64,000 bases of DNA from positions 62,001 through 126,000 of the forward strand of contig NZ_KB899213.1 in NCBI RefSeq assembly GCF_000378085.1. Reading direction: 5' to 3'. Source of the DNA: Hoylesella loescheii DSM 19665 = JCM 12249 = ATCC 15930. GTDB taxonomy: Bacteria > Bacteroidota > Bacteroidia > Bacteroidales > Bacteroidaceae. Position numbers and translations under genes: made by a program. Shown in pieces: positions 1 to 7,669 of this stretch; positions within the stretch are counted from its first letter, which is position 1, and each line of letters opens with the position of its first letter. Under the pieces are notes generated by a model. The model was not told where the DNA came from. It worked only from the letters and a program-made list of their open reading frames with translations, and made no database searches.

Positions 1-365
1 GCGCGTTGGGGAGATCAGCTCCCGGGTCTGTATTTTATCCGTAGGTGTGTACCTATCCGTACCTGTTGCCCTGGCGTGGACCATTCTTTTGCAACTTGTA
101 ACACCAGAAGGTGCGATGCCTAAGCTAAACGAACGGGTGGCTTTTTACTCCCATCATCTCTCTCTATCTTGTGTTGTTAATGTTTCACGACCTATTTCTG
201 GATGGTCTTTCGCCTTTGGTTGGGCATCTATTTCTAACTCTCTTGCGGTATTTGTGAGGCACATCTTGCTTGTAAAGCATAGTCTTAGGGCACATAAGTA
301 ACATAAAACGCACGTAAGAATGCGCTAAATTTGCTACGCTTGTCTAACCTATTCACTTTCCAACA
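1..365. other. Unassigned left-edge region, no supported gene
   Basis: I do not recognise a gene here. The only open frames are short: an 84-codon frame on the plus strand and a frame of about 39 codons on the minus strand. Neither has a family motif. A TAnnTTTG-type box on the minus strand at 369-376 could drive leftward transcription through this stretch, so an untranslated RNA or the start of a gene outside the window is possible. Confidence 0.3.
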
Positions 366-368
366 CCC

Positions 369-376
369 CAAAGATA
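369..376 (-). promoter_or_regulatory. Possible leftward -7 box (TATCTTTG)
   Basis: Read on the minus strand this is TATCTTTG, matching the Bacteroidota -7 consensus TAnnTTTG. No clear -33 box was identified and no gene can be assigned downstream, so this is a weak call. Confidence 0.3.
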
Positions 377-710
377 GGCAAAAATATGATGTTTTTCAGT
401 ATTGCAGCGTTAAATAAACCTTAAAGAAAAGAGAAAAGGAAAAAGCGAATAACGTATGTAAAAGAAAAGAGAAAATAGACCTCATGGCACACGTAAGAAA
501 GGAAAAGAAAGTAAGGGAAAGATGCAAAACGTTGGCTTGACGTAAGCTACCAGCCTAATAGGCCAAACTCTAACCGATATAGTTTTTCGTTATTACGCCG
601 CATCTAACATGCCTCTCAGCTGCCCATAACCAAATACGAGCCACTTATAATAAGTAAACAAGAAATCAGTAGGTTAGGTTTTGTATTCAACTTTCTTATC
701 TCTCGTGGTG

Positions 711-815
711 TTATCGCTAAGATGTACTCCTGTTCCATGTCGTCTGGAACAGCGTTCCATATCAACTGGAACAGGAGTCCATGTTACATGGAACAGGAGT
801 CCAACTTAGTGAAAC
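711..815. repeat. Five-palindrome 22-bp-period element, copy A
   Basis: Five 17-bp units start at 711, 733, 755, 777 and 799, each separated by exactly 5 bp. Central units read TTCCATGTCGTCTGGAA and TTCCATATCAACTGGAA, with the form TTCCA-N7-TGGAA. The outer units are degenerate and mirror each other: the first is TTATCGCTAAGATGTAC and the last, reverse-complemented, is GTTTCACTAAGTTGGAC. The outermost spacers TCCTG and CAGGA are also exact reverse complements. The whole 105 bp is therefore one large imperfect inverted repeat made of small ones. It lies beyond the 3' end of the minus-strand esterase gene. Confidence 0.9.
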
Positions 816-942
816 CCATGTCGCCCAATGTAAAGATGGCTACGAAAGCACATTTCGCAGGTTTCGATAGCTTGATGTTCGGCACTTGTTTTCTTGCTAC
901 ACGTGGCGCACACGGTGGCCAAACGCCATTCTTCCCCTCATG

Positions 943-1899
943 CTATAACTTCTCGTCGGCCTTCCCCTTGCCTTTCGCGTTATGCCTAGCCAAGGGTAGG
1001 GCGATGCCGTTGAGCCACTTAATAAAGGCATCGCGCCATTGCCTGCTTTGTTCCGTACCCTTCACGTCGCTTGCTCCGAATCCGTGTCCACCTGTTGCAT
1101 AGCGGATGTATTCGTGTGGAACACCTTTTGAAGTGAGGGCCGAATCGAGCAAAACACTATTGCCTGGGTGTACAATGGGGTCGTCGTCGCAGTGCACGAG
1201 GAAAACGGGCGGACAGTCGGAGGGTATCTTCCGCTCTACCGACAGCGAGTCTTTCAGCTTGCTGTTGGTCTTTTTCCATTCGCCCAAGATGCCTTTTCGC
1301 GAACGGCGATGCACATAACGCTCGTCGGCAAGCGTAACAACGGGATAGAGGGCTGCAACGAAATCGGGCTTAACGCTTACCTTGGGTTCGATGCCTAGCG
1401 GTGCCAGGTAGTTGGTAGAGGCAAAGGCAGCCGAGGCCACGGCAAGATGTCCGCCTGCCGAAAAGCCCATAACGCCCACTTCGTTGGGGTTGATGCCCCA
1501 CGTAGATGCCCCTTCGCGCACCAGTTGCACACTGCGTTGCACATCGCGAAGCATGTCGGGCTGACGGCGTCCGCGAACCAACAGGCGGTAATGGGTGACA
1601 AATGCCCATACGCCTGCTACGCGATAGCGAAGCACGAAGGCTGCAATGCCCTTGCTGTTGAGCCATTGCGCCACGCCGTCGCCTTCGGTTCGGGTGTCCA
1701 ACCAATGGTAACTGCCGCCCGGACACACAATGACGGCTGGGCAATCGGGCCTTGCGCCTTGCGGAATATATGGCGTAAGGGTTACGCTGGCGGCACGTTC
1801 GGGCGTACCCTTCCATATCTTTAAGGGTTTCAGTTGCTGGGCATGGCAAACGTACGCCATAAGGGCCAGCAGCATAACGATGTATTTTCTGATGTTCAT
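943..1899 (-). CDS. Secreted alpha/beta hydrolase (acetylesterase-like)
   Basis: A 318-residue alpha/beta-hydrolase with an N-terminal signal peptide (MNIRKYIVMLLALMAYVCHA), so it is probably periplasmic or exported. The oxyanion region reads CPGGSYH, the nucleophile elbow GFSAGGH supplies the catalytic Ser, HCDDDPIVH carries the likely Asp, and GGHGFG the catalytic His. This combination is typical of Bacteroidota acetylxylan-esterase-like and dienelactone-hydrolase-like enzymes; the ester substrate cannot be read from sequence. A longer in-frame extension to 2199 exists but overlaps the upstream gene. I chose the ATG at 1899 because it gives a signal peptide and sits 29 bp after the upstream stop. 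It is probably the last gene of a three-gene minus-strand operon. Confidence 0.85.
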   Translation of the reverse strand: MNIRKYIVMLLALMAYVCHAQQLKPLKIWKGTPERAASVTLTPYIPQGARPDCPAVIVCPGGSYHWLDTRTEGDGVAQWLNSKGIAAFVLRYRVAGVWAFVTHYRLLVRGRRQPDMLRDVQRSVQLVREGASTWGINPNEVGVMGFSAGGHLAVASAAFASTNYLAPLGIEPKVSVKPDFVAALYPVVTLADERYVHRRSRKGILGEWKKTNSKLKDSLSVERKIPSDCPPVFLVHCDDDPIVHPGNSVLLDSALTSKGVPHEYIRYATGGHGFGASDVKGTEQSRQWRDAFIKWLNGIALPLARHNAKGKGKADEKL

Positions 1900-1928
1900 C
1901 TCTAATCTTCTTTGTTGGCTGTATTGTA

Positions 1929-3437
1929 TTATTGGCCAATGGCCTGTAACTTTTCTATTATCCTGTTCTTTCCTACCAGTGCCTCGGCAGTGGTGATGGC
2001 CGATAGCGGAACGCCGCAAATGCCGTGCAATCCCACACATTGGCCAGTAAGCAAAAGGTTGGTTACCTTCGTTACCACGGGCACCTGTGCCGCCAAAGGG
2101 TTGTGGCAGTCTTTGGCAAAGCCGTATATGGCCCCTGCTGGAGCGTTGTAATAGTCGCGCACGGTTAGTGGCGAGGCGCTCCAAAGACTTTTTACGCATT
2201 GGCCAAAGCCCGGCCTAACCTCCTCCATTCGGGCAAGGATGCGCTGCTCGTGCCATGCTTTCCACGCCTCATATTCCTTTCCGCGCCTGCCCGTAAGGGT
2301 GTCTTCCCATTGCGCCGCAGCCGAAAAGGGCATCACGCAGTTAACGATGAGATGCGTTGCCCATTCGTTTTGTTGTACCGAAGGTGGTGTCATGTACATC
2401 ATTCCGTATGGCCATTGCTCGCGGTCGTAGTTCGCCAAGTGCCACACATGGTGGTAATCGTGCTGATAATAGCAAGTGTGGTTGATGTAGGGGAAGGTTT
2501 GCGGCTTCAGTTCCACAAAGATACTGAATATCGAATAGGTGTTGTCGACGGCCTTCAAACGCTTGGTATAGGCTGGGGTAAACGCTCCCTTGTCGATGAT
2601 GCGCAGGGTTTCGCCCATGTGTGTGGCCGCTATATAATAAGGAGCGCTAAACGTTCGGCCGTCTTTGGTTTGCACGGCGGTTACCGTTCGGTTGTCTACG
2701 GCGATGCGAACCACCTCTGCATTGGGCACAACCTTTCCGCCCGCGTTCTCGATAACCTCTGCCAAGGCGGTGGCCAATTGCTGCGAACCACCCGCAAAGC
2801 GGTCGGTTCCATCGATATAAAGCACGCTGATGAGGGCGTGTACATAAGCTGGCGTATGACCAGCAACGCCTCCATACATGGGATTCATATAGGCCAGCAC
2901 GTCGCGCAGTCGTTCATCGTCGATGTAATGCGCAATAAACTGGTCGGCCGACCATAGGAAACGGTCGCTATGCTGCGGTATTCCGTCGCCCGTGGGTCGC
3001 AGGTTAAAGAGGTCTATCTCGCTGGCCAGCTCGTAAAGTGCCGTTACATAGCGTTGCAGCTGTGTGCGCTGATGTGGGAAATGCTTGGCAAAGCTCTCCA
3101 CGAAACCCTCCTTTCCTTCGGCCACACGATAAGTGGTACGGTCGGAGGCATAGTATATCTCGTCCATGCACTGGCTGTCTACGGGCTGCAAACGAAGCTT
3201 TTGCTCGATGCCTAGGTGCTGGCAGATGCGGTGGAGCGTTTTTCCGGGGCGAAATCCGCCCAAGATATGCATGCCCGTATCGAAGTGTATGCCGTGTCGG
3301 GAGAAGTTTTGCAGACCTCCACCCACGATGTGGTTCTTCTCCAAAACGGTTACTTGCCAGCCTTCTTTGGCCAAAAGCGCGCCCGTGGTAAGCCCACCTA
3401 GCCCGCCGCCTATGATGATCATGTCGTTGTTGTTCAT
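1929..3437 (-). CDS. FAD-dependent oxidoreductase, phytoene desaturase / retinol saturase-like (copy 2)
   Basis: A 502-residue flavoprotein. The N-terminus has the dinucleotide-binding motif IIIGGGLGGLTTGALLA followed by VTVLEKN, the Rossmann signature of the amine-oxidase/CrtI superfamily. The C-terminal stretch LLLTGQCVGLHGICGVPLSA is the second FAD-contact region. Relatives are annotated as NAD(P)/FAD-dependent oxidoreductases or all-trans-retinol 13,14-reductases and act on conjugated polyene chains. Its ATG overlaps the TGA of the upstream paralogue by 4 bp (ATGA), a strong sign of translational coupling. It is about as long as its neighbour and shares motif order, so the pair looks like an old tandem duplication. 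The true substrate is unknown. Confidence 0.85.
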   Translation of the reverse strand: MNNNDMIIIGGGLGGLTTGALLAKEGWQVTVLEKNHIVGGGLQNFSRHGIHFDTGMHILGGFRPGKTLHRICQHLGIEQKLRLQPVDSQCMDEIYYASDRTTYRVAEGKEGFVESFAKHFPHQRTQLQRYVTALYELASEIDLFNLRPTGDGIPQHSDRFLWSADQFIAHYIDDERLRDVLAYMNPMYGGVAGHTPAYVHALISVLYIDGTDRFAGGSQQLATALAEVIENAGGKVVPNAEVVRIAVDNRTVTAVQTKDGRTFSAPYYIAATHMGETLRIIDKGAFTPAYTKRLKAVDNTYSIFSIFVELKPQTFPYINHTCYYQHDYHHVWHLANYDREQWPYGMMYMTPPSVQQNEWATHLIVNCVMPFSAAAQWEDTLTGRRGKEYEAWKAWHEQRILARMEEVRPGFGQCVKSLWSASPLTVRDYYNAPAGAIYGFAKDCHNPLAAQVPVVTKVTNLLLTGQCVGLHGICGVPLSAITTAEALVGKNRIIEKLQAIGQ

Positions 3438-4927
3438 AATTTTAGTTTCTCTCCCAGCACTTCGCCGCAGGTTACGAGCGTGCCAACGAGCGTGCCAAGC
3501 ATGCCGTGCGAATTGACGTTTTGCCCTGCAAAGAGCAGGTTTGGTATGCGCGTGCGACTCGGCACATGACAGGCCGAGCCCAGCTTAACGTCTTTGGCCA
3601 CGCCATACATGCTGCCGTGCAGGGTGGAGGTGTATTGTTGGTAAGTTAAGGGGGTGGAAGTGAAGTAGCAGTCGATGGCCTGTCGCAGTCCAGGAGCATG
3701 CTGTTCCACCGCGTTGATAAGTCTTTCGGCCCTGTCGTGCTTAAATGCTTCGTATGCTTCACCTCGGTGCATGATGCGCGTGTCGGCCCATTTGGCCACC
3801 TCTTCGTAGCGCATATAGCTCATAATCTCGCCGCAAGTGGCCCATTGTTGCAGGCTGTTGGGCGAGGCATTGGCTGCTGGCTTATCGCAAAGGTGCACAT
3901 AAAGGAAACCGCGAGGCCAGTCTTCAAGAGTATATCGTTCGCAATCCCATGGCGTGTCGGTGGCATAACCGTAGAGGTTATGGTTGCGATAGGGCATGGA
4001 TTGGGGCTTAAATTTGATGTAAATGGTAAATACGCCCGTGGTGTTGGGTAAGTTAAGCATGCGCTGACGAAAAGCGGGGCGAATCAGGTTGGTGTCGTCT
4101 AGCATCTGCATCACCAGTGTTGGGTGAATGGCAGCTATCAAGAGGTCGGCCTCGAAGTGTTCGCCGTCGGCCGTTGTCACGCCCGTTACCTTGTGCTCGT
4201 TACAGATAATGCGCTCAACACGTTTGCGTGTGAGCACCCTTCCGCCCCTTTGCGTGATGCCGTCGATAAGCTTTTGTGCGATGATGTCGCTTCCGCCAGC
4301 CACGCGAAACGCACTTTGGTTGTAGAAATTGGTGATGAGCGCATGGGTAGAGAAGGGTGTGCGTCCGCGTTCGCCTGCATAGAGGGGTAGGTTACCTACC
4401 AACACGTGGCGCAAAAGCGGATCGCTCACGAAGCTGTTGATAACCTCGTCTACGGTGCGCATTTGGTATTCGGTTTTAAGGTGCATTTGTTTCGCCGTGG
4501 GATGATGCCCGTTGATGGGCGAGGCCAGCGTTAATTGCTCCACCAACGACAAGTAACGGTTCAGTCCGTCTTTTTCTTTTGGGAAGCGTTCGGCCAGCGT
4601 TTCCACGAAGGCTTCGTGTCCATTGGCGAAGGCGAAACGCCCTTGGGGCATCGATACGATATCGTAACCCTGAGTGTCGAGTCTGCTAAGAGGTAGGTCT
4701 TCCAGTCCTAAGTATCGCAGAAGGGGGTGTAGCGTCTGCCCTTCTTCTGCGCTCCCGATGAAGTGCATGCCTGTTTCGAACTTGGCACCTTTACGCACGA
4801 AGCTCTGCAAACACCCTCCCGGCTGTGTTTCTTGTTCAAGTACGGTAACCTCGTAGCCATTTCGTGCAAGGATAACTCCGCACGAAAGGCCGCCTAGTCC
4901 GCTACCGATGATGATACATTTTTTCAT
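3434..4927 (-). CDS. FAD-dependent oxidoreductase, phytoene desaturase / retinol saturase-like (copy 1)
   Basis: A 497-residue paralogue of the next gene. The N-terminus MKKCIIIGSGLGGLSCG carries GxGxxG, followed by VTVLEQETQPGGCLQSF, and the C-terminus has NLLFAGQNVNSHGMLGTLVG. It belongs to the CrtI/CrtISO/retinol-saturase group. The frame can be extended to a TTG at 4945, but the ATG at 4927 places the Rossmann strand at the usual distance from the start, so I prefer it. It is first of a tight operon (4-bp overlap with the paralogue, then the esterase). No carotenoid synthase, cyclase or polyketide gene is visible nearby, so a pigment pathway is not shown. Confidence 0.85.
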   Translation of the reverse strand: MKKCIIIGSGLGGLSCGVILARNGYEVTVLEQETQPGGCLQSFVRKGAKFETGMHFIGSAEEGQTLHPLLRYLGLEDLPLSRLDTQGYDIVSMPQGRFAFANGHEAFVETLAERFPKEKDGLNRYLSLVEQLTLASPINGHHPTAKQMHLKTEYQMRTVDEVINSFVSDPLLRHVLVGNLPLYAGERGRTPFSTHALITNFYNQSAFRVAGGSDIIAQKLIDGITQRGGRVLTRKRVERIICNEHKVTGVTTADGEHFEADLLIAAIHPTLVMQMLDDTNLIRPAFRQRMLNLPNTTGVFTIYIKFKPQSMPYRNHNLYGYATDTPWDCERYTLEDWPRGFLYVHLCDKPAANASPNSLQQWATCGEIMSYMRYEEVAKWADTRIMHRGEAYEAFKHDRAERLINAVEQHAPGLRQAIDCYFTSTPLTYQQYTSTLHGSMYGVAKDVKLGSACHVPSRTRIPNLLFAGQNVNSHGMLGTLVGTLVTCGEVLGEKLKL

Positions 4928-5182
4928 TTGTTTCTTTGCAATCAAACTGTTGACAGTCTTTTGTAGAATGCTAACTTCTTCCTGTTCTTATTCTTTAGAC
5001 GCCTTATTTTTTTATTAATCGGGGGTTGGTGTAACACACATAAGTCCATCAGGCTTGTTCTAAAACATCCTCGCCACGTGCTTCTGTCCCTTTACTTGGG
5101 GCTATTCGTTCAGCGGTAGTTTATAAAACCAGCCATTTAATGCTATCTGCCAATTGCGCAAAACATGCTTCGTGCGATTTTC

Positions 5183-6337
5183 TTATTCCATCTTTTCACG
5201 ACCAAAGAGACAATGCGCCACCTGCTCGGCCACGTTCTTGTTTTCGAAACGCTGCACGTATGCCATGCTTTGGCTAATGGCTTCGTCGCGCCCCGCTTGT
5301 CCTTTCAGTCTGGCGTTGATGGCTTTTGCCATACCCTTGTGGTCGTTTGGCGCAACGTATAGGTTGTGCGGGCCACCCGCCTCTTCAAGGCACGACCCCG
5401 TGCAAGCCACCACGGGCAATCCGCTTTGTATGGCCTCGATGATGGGAATACCAAAACCTTCGTAGCGCGAGGGATAGGCAAACACCTCGGCTTGCTGATA
5501 AATGGCGGGCAGGTCTTCGTTGGGCACGTTGTGCAGGAAATGCACGCGCGCCGAAAGACCGTTGTGTGCCACCCACGATTTCACCTTATTAATATAAGGA
5601 GTGGGTCGACCCAACACCACCAGATGCACCTCCTTGGGCACGTCTTTCAACGCTTTGGCAGCCAGCAGCACATTCTTTCGCACCTCGATAGTGCCCACAT
5701 TCAGCACAAATCGCGATGGAAGGGCGTAGCGTTCGCTCACTTCGCGTAGCTTCTCGGGCGTTGCAAGCTCGCGAAAACGCGTGTCGCAGCTTTGGTATAT
5801 CACGCTGATGCGATCTTCGGGATAATGCCCAAACTTAACGATATCTCGCTTCGTGCACTCGCTGATGGCGATAATGCGATGGGCTTCTTTAAGCGTTTGG
5901 CGGAACTTCCACCTGTAAATTAGCGCGTCCCACCAGTGGTAGAACTCGGGATGACGCATAAAGATGAGGTCGTGAATGGTGACGACGGTGTCGATACCTG
6001 CGGCTTTTACGCCCTTTGGCAGTTCGCCCGACAGCCCATGGAACACGTTTACGCCGTCGCGCAGCAAGTCTTTCACCACGCCTCGGCTTCTCCACGCAGC
6101 CTTTTGCAGTGCGTTTTTCGCGCCCTTGGGATACACCATGCACAGGTTTTGCGCACTTTTCACCTGTCTGGCCAAATCTTCTCGGCCCTCATCGGGTGCA
6201 TAAAGCAGCAGTTGCATGTGCGGATAGAGGGCCGCGAGATCGTTCACAAGGTTGCGTCCGTATGCTCCCAGTCCCGTTCCATTACGCACCACGCGCTTGG
6301 CATCAAAGCCTACAATGATGTTCTTGTCTTCGTTCAT
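5183..6337 (-). CDS. Glycosyltransferase family 4-type (GT-B)
   Basis: A 384-residue GT-B-fold glycosyltransferase. The C-terminal half has RFVLNVGTIEVRKN, VHFLHNVPNEDLPAIYQQAEVFAYPSR and the sugar-nucleotide-binding EGFGIPIIEAIQSGLPVVA with the E-x7-E arrangement of GT4 enzymes. The N-terminal half has a Gly-rich acceptor loop (RNGTGLGAYGRNL) and IHDLIFMRHPEFY. There is no signal peptide or membrane segment, so it is probably a cytoplasmic enzyme adding a sugar to a lipid-linked or surface glycan. Donor and acceptor cannot be told. A -7-like box ends 6 nt before the ATG, so the message may have almost no leader. Confidence 0.85.
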   Translation of the reverse strand: MNEDKNIIVGFDAKRVVRNGTGLGAYGRNLVNDLAALYPHMQLLLYAPDEGREDLARQVKSAQNLCMVYPKGAKNALQKAAWRSRGVVKDLLRDGVNVFHGLSGELPKGVKAAGIDTVVTIHDLIFMRHPEFYHWWDALIYRWKFRQTLKEAHRIIAISECTKRDIVKFGHYPEDRISVIYQSCDTRFRELATPEKLREVSERYALPSRFVLNVGTIEVRKNVLLAAKALKDVPKEVHLVVLGRPTPYINKVKSWVAHNGLSARVHFLHNVPNEDLPAIYQQAEVFAYPSRYEGFGIPIIEAIQSGLPVVACTGSCLEEAGGPHNLYVAPNDHKGMAKAINARLKGQAGRDEAISQSMAYVQRFENKNVAEQVAHCLFGREKME

Positions 6338-6343
6338 AACCTA

Positions 6344-6351
6344 CAAACTTA
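6344..6351 (-). promoter_or_regulatory. -7 box of the glycosyltransferase gene
   Basis: Minus-strand TAAGTTTG matches TAnnTTTG and ends 6 nt before the ATG at 6337. A possible TTTG -33 match lies about 23 nt upstream, longer than the usual 19-21, so the call is moderate. If used, transcription would start at or within a base or two of the start codon. Confidence 0.4.
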
Positions 6352-6426
6352 CACAAAAAAAGTGTAAATCAGGGCAAAAACTGAAAATAAGGTGCGTAAG
6401 TAGCATATATTTAAGCAGAAAATACT

Positions 6427-6434
6427 TATTTTTG
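6427..6434 (+). promoter_or_regulatory. -7 box of the DUF4294 gene
   Basis: TATTTTTG matches the Bacteroidota -7 consensus TAnnTTTG and lies 24 bp before the ATG at 6459. The -33 region is not obvious. It sits in the divergent gap between the glycosyltransferase and DUF4294 genes. Confidence 0.5.
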
Positions 6435-6458
6435 TACTTGCACAAATACGCAAAAACA

Positions 6459-7103
6459 ATGAAACGCATCTGCATCGCAATGTTGCTTTTGTCGCTCTGC
6501 ACTGTGTCCGCATGGTCGCAAAAGGGTGATCTTATCCGTGTAAACCCCGAAGAAAAGGAGGTAGACATGGATAATCCAACCTTCGTGCCCATGGTAAAGA
6601 TAGGGCGGGTGTTGGATAAGGGCGATAGCATACAATATGTGGAGCTGAACAAGATATATGTTTATCCGCAACTGACGTTTAAGAACGAACGCCAGCAGGC
6701 TGAGTACAACCGCTTGGTGTACAACGTAAAGAAGGTGTTGCCCATAGCCAAGGAAGTGAATAAGATTATCATCGAGACCTACGAATATCTGCAAACGCTG
6801 CCCGATAAGAAGTCGCGCGACGAGCACATGAAACGTGTTGAGGCCGATATAAAGCGAGAATACACGCCAAGAATGAAGAAACTGACCTACGCGCAGGGCA
6901 AATTGCTCATCAAATTGATATATCGCGAAACCAGTTCATCATCTTATCAGCTCATCCAAGCTTTCCTCGGGCCCATCCGTGCTGGTTTCTATCAGGCCTT
7001 CGCTTGGTTTTTTGGTGCCAGCCTTAAAAAGGAATATCAGCCCAACGGTGTGGATAGACTAACCGAAAGGGTAGTGTTGCAGGTGGAGGCAGGACAGTTA
7101 TAG
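6459..7103 (+). CDS. DUF4294 domain-containing exported protein
   Basis: A 214-residue protein with a signal peptide (MKRICIAMLLLSLCTVSAWS, cleavage near residue 20). The mature part holds the DUF4294 signature: a short strand-rich segment (LNKIYVYPQLTFKNERQQAEYNRLVYNVKKVLPIAKEV is its start, residues about 70-108), then helices, then GKLLIKLIYRETSSSSYQLI. The family is almost confined to Bacteroidota and its function is unknown to me. The open frame runs upstream to 6252, but the ATG at 6459 directly follows the promoter box and begins the signal peptide. A period-22 palindrome array follows the stop after about 15 bp. Confidence 0.8.
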   Translation: MKRICIAMLLLSLCTVSAWSQKGDLIRVNPEEKEVDMDNPTFVPMVKIGRVLDKGDSIQYVELNKIYVYPQLTFKNERQQAEYNRLVYNVKKVLPIAKEVNKIIIETYEYLQTLPDKKSRDEHMKRVEADIKREYTPRMKKLTYAQGKLLIKLIYRETSSSSYQLIQAFLGPIRAGFYQAFAWFFGASLKKEYQPNGVDRLTERVVLQVEAGQL

Positions 7104-7118
7104 GGAGCAATTAATGGC

Positions 7119-7267
7119 CTATGATGCCCTACAAATGCGTTTGTAGTGTCACTACAAGCCTTTTGTAGTGGCACTACCGTTAAGTTGTAGTGGCGCTACA
7201 ACTTGTTTGTAGTCGCACTACCGCTTGTTTGTAGCCACACTACAAAAGGCTTGTAGCGAAACGTATT
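7119..7267. repeat. Period-22 palindrome array, second family, copy G
   Basis: Full 17-bp units start at 7141, 7163, 7185, 7207 and 7229, spaced exactly 22 bp. Examples are TTGTAGTGTCACTACAA, TTGTAGTGGCGCTACAA and TTGTAGCCACACTACAA, with the form TTGTAG-N5-CTACAA. Partial units flank them at 7119 (ending CTACAAA) and 7251 (starting TTGTAG). The sequence is unrelated to the TTCCA-N7-TGGAA family but has the same geometry of 17-bp palindrome plus 5-bp spacer. It immediately follows the DUF4294 stop codon. Confidence 0.85.
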
Positions 7268-7463
7268 ATGAAAAACATGATGTCATATCCTTTTCATGCG
7301 TGACACATTTTGCCCGCAAACAACCAATATCCCCATACAAGTTAAACAACGAAAACATACCAACAGCTATGCCGTTGTGTAGGTGTTGAACGTCTTGTTG
7401 TAATGGGGTATGTCCTAAACTTATACCCCCACGTTCTTATAAGCCCATAAAATCACAACGCAT

Positions 7464-7505
7464 ATCACTCCCCTCTCCCCTTGGAGAGGGGCTGGGGGTG
7501 AGGCC
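7464..7505. repeat. CCCCTCTCC/GGAGAGGGG dispersed hairpin
   Basis: An inverted repeat with CCCCTCTCC on one side and GGAGAGGGG on the other, followed by CTGGGGGTGAGG. The same hairpin with the same flanks (cctcacccc... and agtgatatg) recurs near 21.7, 31.4, 42.1, 43.3 and 57.9 kb, always between genes. Confidence 0.75.
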
Positions 7506-7586
7506 AGAATTGGGTTGGGGTGAGGCCAGAATGGGGTTGGAAGTAGGCCAGAATGGGGATAAGATAAAGCTCGTAACCATAAACGC

Positions 7587-7622
7587 GATAGGGAGAACGG
7601 TGTGTTGGCCGTTCTCCCTATC
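7587..7622. terminator. Hairpin terminator downstream of dsbD
   Basis: A perfect 14-bp stem (GATAGGGAGAACGG / CCGTTCTCCCTATC) with an 8-nt loop. It lies 48 bp beyond the dsbD stop. TGTTTTAA follows it on the plus strand and GCGTTTATGG on the minus strand, so it can serve both directions. Confidence 0.65.
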
Positions 7623-7669
7623 TGTTTTAAGACTGCTATGGGGCAAGCCTTGTGCCCTCGGCAGTAGTT

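Noticed and set aside
1..365. tRNA, tmRNA or RNase P RNA at the left edge
   Set aside because: I looked for their conserved boxes on both strands and found none; only a short GC-rich inverted repeat near base 15-25.
722..1102. 126-codon plus-strand ORF at the left end
   Set aside because: It starts inside palindrome element A and then runs antisense through the 3' end of the esterase gene; no protein motif.
3698..4390. Several plus-strand ORFs opposite the FAD oxidoreductase genes, and similar ones opposite other long genes
   Set aside because: They are antisense shadows of well-supported genes and lack motifs.
7119..7267. Period-22 arrays as possible CRISPR arrays
   Set aside because: Units are palindromes with 5-bp spacers, not direct repeats with 25-40-bp unique spacers; no cas genes in the window.
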